Source: Xenoacremonium recifei (lineage: Eukaryota; Ascomycota; Sordariomycetes; Hypocreales; Nectriaceae). From it: a DNA stretch of 64,000 nucleotides. A program made the position numbers and the translations under genes. The stretch spans positions 124,001 through 188,000 of the forward strand of contig WOFQ01000033.1 of the NCBI GenBank assembly GCA_012184525.1, read 5' to 3'. The number at the start of each line of letters is the position of its first letter. Position 1 is the first letter of the stretch. Under the pieces are notes generated by a model, which saw only the letters and a list, made by a program, of their open reading frames with translations, ran no database searches and was not told the DNA's origin. Shown piece by piece: positions 56,580 through 64,000 of the stretch.

Positions 56580-59500
56580 ATGACTTCGACCTACATTGTC
56601 CCACAAGCGGCCCTCCACGACCCTGATCACAAGCCTTCACCCCATCAGTCCGTCACCTCCAACCCACGACAGACCTCCACCGACGCGACTCACCTGTCGC
56701 CTGATCAGAGCGACACCCTCTCCCCGACGCTGAACTTCGAGACTCCTGCCGGCTCGAACTCGACGCTCAGCCACTATCAGTCCAGCGACTTCAGTGATCT
56801 CGACGAGGACCCATTCTTTGGTGCCGACTTCAACACCATCGAGGGAGGGGCGCCGTCCTTCCTTGATGACCATACCGTAGGGCTGAACCAAGCTCTCTTT
56901 GCTGCCACACCATCATCCGGAACGGGGCTGGGCTACAATGACGACGGGAATGGCTATCCTCTAACACCAGAACCGACAGTGTCAGTCCACACAAGCTCCC
57001 CATTCACCGACCTACACGGCGCTATCAGACGCTCCGTCTCAGAACAACTACCAAAGTCCATATCACCACAGGAGCTCCAGAAGCCATTCAAACCAGACCC
57101 TATCGTCACCGAGTCTTCTCAGCTGACACCGAGCCAAAGCAGCAGCTGCCGGTCCAGTGAAGACGGACACGCACCGCCAACCGCTGCCATGCCTTGCCAA
57201 CAGAGCCCCCGCGTCACTGTCTCCATGTGGGGTAAGGACGACGAGGCTCCCACCCATACCATTGAGCGCGCCTTTGAGGACAGTCCTACGACCGTCCGAG
57301 GAGGTTACCAAGCAGCCGGTGATCTCATTACCTCAAATGCCGAACCGACTTCGGCTTCCACAGTTCGCAACTCAATGGGCCAATGGCAAAGAGATCCAGT
57401 CACCGGGCACGGTGGTCTTGGCCCCGACAATCGATCATCGGACACGACTGCCAGCCCTAATGAGTTAGCAAAGCAACAGGAGCTGGCGAAGCAAGCCGCA
57501 AAAGTTGACCACTGGCTTGCGGACAAGATGAACGACTTGTCTGTTGATCCCCTGGAGACATCTCCCGACGACATTAGCGCTTTCAACCAGAAGCGCGATG
57601 TCGATGATAACATTCGGCTTGGTGACCAGACCGAGAATCAGTACCAGGCCAGCCAGACATACTACGGTGGTCCCGGTGGTGAGATGAGCCAAGAGGACTA
57701 CGACATCATCGCGATGAACCACAAATGGGCAGACGCTCCGATGATTCACTCTATCAGACAAGGAGGCAGTCGGCACCAACCACAGTCATCTCAAGCAGCC
57801 ATCGAGAGATTTGAGCGGATGTGTCGAGATACCGACTCAATCGTCTCTCGAGCAGCGACTTGGGGAACCCGTCGACGAAGTCTCCCCAGCGTCATGGACT
57901 TTGATGTCACCAATAGTGGGAACTTCCTCAAGAAGCTCTCCATCAGTCGTGGCGAGAAGAGCAGCAGTCTATTCAGAGATCTGAAGGGCCTCGTGCGGAA
58001 ACCCAGCGCTGCTTCGCGATTGAAGCGAAACCGCAGCAGCAATGGTCTTGACGATGAAAGCCTTCACGGAAGCGACAGCAGAGGCAGCCAGGACAGCGCC
58101 AAACGGGACAGCGTTCCCCATCTTGCTCCTCCCGCTCGGATGTCAAGCTGGGGCAAATCCAGCAAAAAGCAGACCCCAAGCATCAACACAGCTCTGGTCT
58201 CAATGGGCCACAATGCAGCGTCCATTGGTACGACACATGCACGAAGCGGCTCCATCAGTGCTACTCCCATCACCTCGCCTAAGAGTCCCTTCGGTGGGTT
58301 GACCGTCAAGGGCAGTCTTAGGCGGCCTCGGAGCAAGTCCGATCTACCCAAGACATCGCCCGTGGTTACAACCGGTGACAGCCATCCCACGCTGGTTTCC
58401 ATGTGGAAGCAAAGTGGTGGTCCTCCTGTTGCGTCATTGGCAAAGACCAACATTGCTGATGCCGATGATGACGATGACGAAGACGAGGATGCATACGAGG
58501 ATATGGACATGAAGGCGAACGCGAACATGATCGATGAGGTCGCGCCCAACTTCGCCGGCTTCCAAGAGCATGTGTTGAAGCTGAACCCTGGATTGGCAGG
58601 CCCCGGAGCCTATCTGGTAGATCGTATCGCTCACCAGCAGATCATCAGGTATAAGCAGTTGTTGAATTCCAAGGTCAAGCACCTCGGCATGGGCGCCGGT
58701 TGTCCCAGCGGCGCTCTCTGCATTGCTCTGGGCGGCTCAGCATCCGTCCTGGACCAGAACGGCGATTCTCGTGGTCTAGACCCCTTGTCCACCAATTTCG
58801 GCGACGAGGACGATGGCACTGCCACCGAAGGTGTGATCACCAATGAGAGTTTCCCCCAGGATATCCCGATGCCACCCACGCAGCGACTTCCAGCCGAGTT
58901 CGAGTGCCAGCTTTGCTATCAGAGCAAGAAATTCCAAAAGCCTTCTGACTGGACCAAGCATGTGCATGAGGATGTCCAACCATTCACCTGCACGTGGGAC
59001 AAGTGCCGCGATCCCAAGATCTTCAAGCGCAAAGCCGATTGGGTCCGCCATGAGAACGAGGGCCACCGTCATCTTGAGTGGTGGACGTGCGATGTCGACG
59101 ACTGCCGTCACACCTGCTACCGGCGCGACAACTTCCTGCAGCACCTGGTTCGAGAGCACAAGTACTTGGAACCGAAGGTGAAGACGAAGGCAGCCATGAA
59201 GAGGGCTGGCGGAATCGACCCGACGTGGCAAAAGGTCGAACAGTGCCACGTAGAGACGACCAAACGACCACAAGAGGAGCCGTGTCGGTTCTGCGGGAAG
59301 CAGTTCCCGACGTGGAAGAAGCTCACGGTCCACTTGGCAAAGCACATGGAGCAGATCTCTCTTCCCGTGCTGCGTCTGGTGGCGGTGAAAGCCAAGGAAC
59401 TGGACGCTGATACCATTATCAGCCCAGTTCAGGATCCTCCCCCTCGGCAGATGATCCCTCCGCCGACGACCCAGACTACTCCACTGATGCAGTACCCTGC

Positions 59501-59996
59501 TGGCGTTCACCAAGTGTCTCCCAATCCGCCGCAGGTACAGTTCCAGACGCCAAGCCAGCTCATGTACCCCGTGATGCCACCGCCCGACCAATATCAGCAA
59601 CAGAACTTCTATCATCAGCCTCAGTATGATAGCATCGGACAGAGCTTAGAGGCGCCAACCATGGGGATGCATCACATGAACCAAGGGTTTGACCAAAGCC
59701 GACAAATGCAGGAGATCCCGGTGACTTCGGCTCCGTATATGCATGCTCCAAACCAGTACATGATGCCCAGCCACCAGCTGGAGCCGTTCCCTCAGATGAA
59801 CGCACTTGGTCTACAGAACCATGCGATGCCGATGGGCGCACAGATGGCCTATGATGGGATCATTGACCCGTCCAGCGGCCACGGAAGCCCGTTTAGTGGG
59901 CAGGGCTCAGCCTCGCCGTATACGCATTCACCAAACCTGAATGCTGGGAACGGCGATCCCATTTGGAATGAGAGGAAGATGGCGCCCTATCAGTGA
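56580..59996 (+). CDS. Large C2H2 zinc-finger protein, regulator-like
   Basis: A single-exon 1138-aa protein. The first 650 residues are Ser/Pro/Thr-rich and mostly disordered, with acidic DEDEDAYEDMDM (about 625-645) and basic Ser-rich stretches (SLRRPRSKSDLPK, about 577-589) that look like phosphorylation targets. A short conserved helical block follows (AHQQIIRYKQLLNSKVKHL, about 680-700). From about 770 there is a Cys/His-rich array: ECQLCYQSKKFQKPSDWTKH, TCTWDKC..., TCDVDDCRHTCYRRDNFLQH and PCRFCGKQFPTWKKLTVHLAKH, that is three or four C2H2 fingers with KRKADWVRHENEGH in between. The C-terminal 200 residues are Pro/Gln/Met-rich (QQNFYHQPQYD). It is a fungal-type nuclear protein; I cannot name it, and target genes are unknown. 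Confidence 0.9.
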   Translation: MTSTYIVPQAALHDPDHKPSPHQSVTSNPRQTSTDATHLSPDQSDTLSPTLNFETPAGSNSTLSHYQSSDFSDLDEDPFFGADFNTIEGGAPSFLDDHTVGLNQALFAATPSSGTGLGYNDDGNGYPLTPEPTVSVHTSSPFTDLHGAIRRSVSEQLPKSISPQELQKPFKPDPIVTESSQLTPSQSSSCRSSEDGHAPPTAAMPCQQSPRVTVSMWGKDDEAPTHTIERAFEDSPTTVRGGYQAAGDLITSNAEPTSASTVRNSMGQWQRDPVTGHGGLGPDNRSSDTTASPNELAKQQELAKQAAKVDHWLADKMNDLSVDPLETSPDDISAFNQKRDVDDNIRLGDQTENQYQASQTYYGGPGGEMSQEDYDIIAMNHKWADAPMIHSIRQGGSRHQPQSSQAAIERFERMCRDTDSIVSRAATWGTRRRSLPSVMDFDVTNSGNFLKKLSISRGEKSSSLFRDLKGLVRKPSAASRLKRNRSSNGLDDESLHGSDSRGSQDSAKRDSVPHLAPPARMSSWGKSSKKQTPSINTALVSMGHNAASIGTTHARSGSISATPITSPKSPFGGLTVKGSLRRPRSKSDLPKTSPVVTTGDSHPTLVSMWKQSGGPPVASLAKTNIADADDDDDEDEDAYEDMDMKANANMIDEVAPNFAGFQEHVLKLNPGLAGPGAYLVDRIAHQQIIRYKQLLNSKVKHLGMGAGCPSGALCIALGGSASVLDQNGDSRGLDPLSTNFGDEDDGTATEGVITNESFPQDIPMPPTQRLPAEFECQLCYQSKKFQKPSDWTKHVHEDVQPFTCTWDKCRDPKIFKRKADWVRHENEGHRHLEWWTCDVDDCRHTCYRRDNFLQHLVREHKYLEPKVKTKAAMKRAGGIDPTWQKVEQCHVETTKRPQEEPCRFCGKQFPTWKKLTVHLAKHMEQISLPVLRLVAVKAKELDADTIISPVQDPPPRQMIPPPTTQTTPLMQYPAGVHQVSPNPPQVQFQTPSQLMYPVMPPPDQYQQQNFYHQPQYDSIGQSLEAPTMGMHHMNQGFDQSRQMQEIPVTSAPYMHAPNQYMMPSHQLEPFPQMNALGLQNHAMPMGAQMAYDGIIDPSSGHGSPFSGQGSASPYTHSPNLNAGNGDPIWNERKMAPYQ

Positions 59997-62079
59997 AATA
60001 TCATGACGGAGTTTTTGATTTGATTTGAACCTTTTTTTTCCTTTCCCTTCTTTGATGCCTAAGGGTTGAACGGCCGGCATTTTTTATACCATCAGGGAAG
60101 ATTTCCCTGTCCTTTTCGTTGCTATCTTTCTTTTGAGAGGCAAATTTCCATGGGCAGCAGACGCAGGCCCTGCCGAGCTTCTTTTTCTCTTTCTATAAAA
60201 TTGTTGGATATTTCACGAGAATCTGATGAAATCTTTTTTTCTGCTTGGAGCAATCAGACATTATGAAGACACGGGGATGGCGTCTGGGATAAGCTATTCA
60301 TAAATGACGAAATGCATTACTTCGCGCATAGACGTTTTTATTACGGAGTTGATATCGGACCCTGCTTCAAGTTGAGATGAAATGACATGATCCCTGGCCA
60401 CACGGGTAGACTTGCCGAAAATGTTTTTCCGTCGGATGGTTATATTCCACTGGCCTTTTCTAGAAACAAGATCAATTAAAGTCAACGTGTTACCGGCGAG
60501 CGAGCACATGCTGCTGGACAAACGGGAAGATCAACCGAGCATTCACAGCCGTACTCGGCGCCAACCGCAGCCAGGCGCTGGAGGTGAGACTCACGGCGTC
60601 AGGACCCCACGAATGGGCCAGCGAGAATGACACGCTGCTTCTCGTCTGACTGGCCACCGCCGTGCTGGGAAGATAGCGGGGGGGGGGCCTGGCGGAACAA
60701 TTTGTGTATGGGGCTGAGGAGGTTTGATGCAGATTATGCTTCAGCCTCGGAGGGATAAAGTGCGTGTGCAGAAGCAGGTTTGTTTGTTTGTTTGCTTATT
60801 CTATTCGACTAGATGGCATGGCGTTGTGCAGATGCAGTGTTTGGGAATCAGGTCGGACTGTGCAGATGTCAGCGGGCGGGCAGTGTCGTAGCGAGGACTG
60901 GCACCGAGGCAGCCCAAAGGAAGCCATCATGGGCTTTGGTTTCAGAACGTAGTCATGATGCCGAATCCAGGACGTTAAACGGGTTTCAGGCGCTGCAGGG
61001 ATGGAGGCTACAGGGGGGTGGTGGCGGCCGCTAGAGCGCTGAACCAGCGCCCTGGAGCCCTCCAGGTCCAGCTGGGGGGGGGCGCCTCGTCCAGTCGTTG
61101 GGTTGCAGCGAGCGCCAACTGGGCGATCAATGGTCCGGTGCTCGCTCAGGCTTGTCTCTCAGGGGAAGGCTGAAGCCGCACCATGATGATGGCTCGACAG
61201 GCTTTCTGCAGGGTCTGTGGGAAAGTGACCTTCCAGCGCCCAGAAGGCAGGCCTGGCTGGTGCCTTCTCTGCTTTCCATTGGCGGGGGAGGACCTTCCGT
61301 CTGAACGCCTGCCTCACTCCTCACTGCATGCCGTCCGTCTCCTCCACCTCAGTCTTCCCTCTCCTGTCCTTTTCCTCCTTTGCATCTCTCCATCTCTTGT
61401 TTTGGTTTGTTTCTTGTGTGATTTGCCGCTTTCCTTTGTCTCTCTTTTTCTGGCATTCTGTCCATCCATTTGCCTTCTATCGGCTGTTCCATTGGCGCGA
61501 GCTCCTTATTTCGTGGCGGTGTCTTCGCTCGGACGCTTCTTGGTGTATCACCTAAACACCATAAACGACCACCTAACCACTGGCCTCGGGTCTCGCCTGA
61601 TCTCTTCTCTCTCTTTCTCTTCCTTACATACCTTTCTCCCACAGGCTTTGCTGTAATAGACGGCACATTGCGTCTCACGGCGGGTTGTCAGGCACTCTGT
61701 TGCCTTCTCTTTCTTCTCTTCGTTCCAGGTTGATCCTCGGCCATCTTCTTCATTGCCTGGTTGCACAACTTGCTTCATGAACTTTTCGATTCTTTTTACT
61801 GTCAATTTCACATTTCACATTTCGACTTGACTTATAATCTTGATACATCCCTACAACGACACATTCATTAGCATTCGCAAACACATTCTTTCGCGTTTTC
61901 ATTGCAAGCACAACTCTGCAAACTTATCGATCGACGACGACATTCAAGACGCAAAATATCCAATATTTTCATCTATCGAAACATTTTCTTTGCAAATCTA
62001 CAAGAAGCATAGCTCCAAAGAGCGCGACGCTACGAACGAACCGACGATTCTTTAATCTACGAGAAACTTTTCTTTTATT
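59997..62079. other. 2.1-kb intergenic region with pyrimidine-rich leader
   Basis: The first 300 bp are T-rich and are the C2H2 3' region. Runs of G occur near 60680 and 61075. From about 61310 to 61760 the plus strand is strongly pyrimidine-rich, then becomes CAA/A-rich up to the FLC-like ATG, as in a long fungal 5' leader. No coding frame is supported. Confidence 0.55.
61777..61830 (+). promoter_or_regulatory. Possible upstream ORF before the FLC-like gene
   Basis: An ATG opens a 17-codon frame rich in Phe, Thr and Ile, ending in TGA 249 nt before the main ATG. It lies within the presumed leader. Confidence 0.3.
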
Positions 62080-63961
62080 ATGGCTCGACTCAACTCAGCA
62101 TGGAGCGCCACCAGAGTGTTCCTTGCGGCACTGGTTCTATCCACCCGCGTTGTAGGCGACAACGTCCTCGAAACCAGCGGCTTTACAACTTGTGGCAATG
62201 ATTCAACCATCCAAGTCGACCGTGTGAACATCAGTTACAACAGCAACACAAAGTTGGTCACATTCGACGTGGCCGGGACGAGTACGAAGGCCCAAAACGT
62301 CTCGGCCACCCTTGAGGTCACAGCTTATGGGAACTCCATTTTCAACAAGACCTTCAATCCTTGCGATCCAGACACCTTCGTGACACAGCTTTGTCCTCTC
62401 CCCGTGGGGACATTTTCCGCCAACGGGACTCAGGCTATTCCGGAGCAGTTTGCCAGCATGGTACCCTCCATTGCATTTGACGTTCCAGATATTGCTGCTC
62501 AGGCGAAGCTGCAACTGACGAGCTTGGACACTGATGAAAACGTGGCTTGCATTCAGTCCCAAGTCTCCAATGGCAAGACGGTTGACGTTCCAGCCGTCTC
62601 TTACGTGGCTGCCGGCGTTGCTGGAGCTGCTCTCGTCGTCTCCGGTGCGTCTGCTGTGAGTGCTGTCATAGGAGGTGCCGGTATGGGCGGAGGCAGTGCA
62701 GGCGGAGCAGGTCCTAGTCCCAGCTTCACCGAGATGTTTGGATGGTTCCAAGGGATGGCGATGAACGGGATGCTTTCCGTGACCTATCCTCCTGTCTATC
62801 GCAGCTTCGCCAAAAACTTTGGGTTTTCGACCGGCCTCATCCCCTGGACTCAGTTGCAAGTCTCCATCGATAACTTCCGCGCTATGACTGGCGGTAACTT
62901 GACCAACGACAGTGTTGAGGTTCTCAAGAATGCGACTTTGGTTTTCCCCGATGGGTCGACTTCATCGGCAAAGGGTGTATTCAAGAGAGGCGTTACGGAG
63001 CTTATCGGCTCATTGGTTGCCAGAGACTTTGATACTGGTGTCAACAGCACTGCAACTACAAGCGACAACTCGACCATGGCCAACATCGAACTGACCGTAT
63101 CAGGAATCGCGGCGTATGTCCAAGAGCTCAGTGTTCCAAAGGCCAACACCTTCATGACTGTGCTGCTCATCATCGCCATAATCATCGGCGCCATTGCGGT
63201 TGGCATCCTGCTCGTCAAAGTGATCCTGGAAGGCTGGGCATTGTTCGGCAACTTCCCTGAGTCCCTCACTGGATTCCGCAAGCATTATTGGGGTTCCATT
63301 GCTCGTGCTATCACCCAGTTGATCCTTCTACTCTACGGAATATGGGTTCTGTACTGTGTCTTTCAGTTCACACAGGGGGATTCGTGGGCCGCGAAGTTGC
63401 TCGCAGGTGTTACCCTAGCTATCTTCACCGGCATCCTTGCTTTCTTCTCTTGGAAAATCTGGAGTACGGCTAGGAAGCTGAAACAGACTGAAGGTGACAC
63501 CAGCGCCCTATATGAGGACAAGGACAACTGGGTCAAGTACTCCCTCTTCTACGAATCCTACAAGAAGGACTACTGGTGGCTCTTCGTTCCAACTATTGTC
63601 TACATGTTCGCCAAGGGTTGTACCATCGCCGCCGGGGACGGGCATGGGATGGTGCAAACCATTGTCCAGCTTGTCATTGAGGCATGCATGTTGATTCTTC
63701 TTCTCTGGAGCCGGCCATTTGAGCGTCGGTCTGGGACTATTATCAACGTCGCCATCCAGGTTGTCCGTGTGCTTTCTGTGGTGTGTGTCCTTGTCTTTGT
63801 TGAGGAGTTCGGTATCTCGGAGACCACGAGGACTGTCACTGGTGTTGTCCTTATTGCTGTGCAGTCTGCCTTGACCGGCATTCTGGCAATTCTGATTGCT
63901 TGGAACGCCATCATCGCTTGCTGCAAGCAGAACCCCCATCGCAAGCGCAGAAAGGAGATGG
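62080..63961 (+). CDS. Flavin-carrier (FLC)/TRP-like membrane protein, partial at right edge
   Basis: At least 627 residues; the gene continues beyond the window. The frame would end at 63975, but a GTAAGT donor after the ATG codon near 63958 (ATGG|GTAAGT) indicates an intron, so the apparent stop is not the real end. Residues 1-25 are a signal peptide. About 27-165 is a lumenal ML-like domain with NxS/T sites and paired Cys (TTCGNDST, NPCDPDTF, QLCPLP). A Gly-rich hydrophobic segment (about 175-215) and the TRP-like channel domain with about eight more helices follow (for example TFMTVLLIIAIIIGAIAVGI and RVLSVVCVLVFVEEFG). Fungal FLC proteins act at the endoplasmic reticulum or plasma membrane in FAD transport, calcium handling and wall integrity. 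Confidence 0.92.
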
Positions 63962-64000
63962 GTAAGTTCTTCTGAATATCTGTGGCCCCTATGTGTAATC

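Noticed and set aside
58776..59615. 279-codon minus-strand frame opposite the zinc fingers
   Set aside because: Shadow of the C2H2 gene; Leu/Arg/His-rich with no domain.
62080..63975. Taking the FLC-like frame's TGA at 63975 as the true end
   Set aside because: A consensus GTAAGT donor directly precedes it and the family is longer at the C-terminus, so the gene most likely continues past the window.
1..64000. CRISPR array, phage or bacterial defence system
   Set aside because: The window is a eukaryotic nuclear genome with spliceosomal introns; no spaced direct-repeat array is present.

Overview
The window is nuclear DNA from a filamentous ascomycete (Pezizomycotina). The genes are spaced, non-operonic and on both strands. 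They are cut by short introns of roughly 50-60 nt with donors such as GTAAGT or GTATGT, CTAAC/CTGAC-type branch sites and YAG acceptors. The protein set is typical of the group: Zn2Cys6 regulators, a CFEM/GPI surface protein, a DHA2 transporter and a flavin-carrier-like membrane protein. Sordariomycetes is my guess, but no marker here fixes the order. I found no rRNA, tRNA, CRISPR array, prophage or intact transposon. Intron coordinates were worked out by hand from splice signals, reading frame and family alignment; in every multi-exon model whose whole coding sequence lies in the window, the exon lengths sum to a multiple of three.

Left part (1-20 kb), mostly housekeeping: a conserved nuclear-type protein of unknown function (-), a mitochondrial family III CoA-transferase (-), a small Cys-rich membrane protein (-), anthranilate phosphoribosyltransferase TRP4 (-) divergent from TFIIB/SUA7 (+), a secreted L-asparaginase (+), and a Dnf3-type P4-ATPase lipid flippase (+).

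18.8-26.8 kb looks accessory: a saccharopine-dehydrogenase-like reductase (-), a 14-TM DHA2 MFS exporter (-), a Zn2Cys6/fungal_trans regulator (-), and a short-chain dehydrogenase (+) that shares a 368-bp promoter with the regulator. The transporter and the dehydrogenase have TATA boxes. This is the arrangement of a small inducible detoxification or secondary-metabolism group, but no core synthase is present.

28.4-42.3 kb is housekeeping again: the RNA polymerase II degradation factor DEF1 (-), a conserved probable mitochondrial protein (+), the Ofd1/Tpa1 prolyl hydroxylase (-), ribulose-phosphate 3-epimerase (-), a CFEM/GPI protein (-), and the PP2A methylesterase PPE1 (-).

42.3-50.5 kb is about 8 kb without a supportable gene. 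It is followed by a second Zn2Cys6 regulator (+), a DUF202 membrane protein (-), a large C2H2 zinc-finger protein (+) and an FLC/TRP-like membrane protein (+) that runs off the right edge.

The observations most worth checking are two perfect TGACTCA (Gcn4/CPC1) sites before TRP4, a TATA box inside the nominal asparaginase ORF that moves its start, the MFS/regulator/SDR group, the 8-kb gene-free interval, and an inferred 9-nt first exon in the DUF202 gene. I did not find a clearly new biological system.
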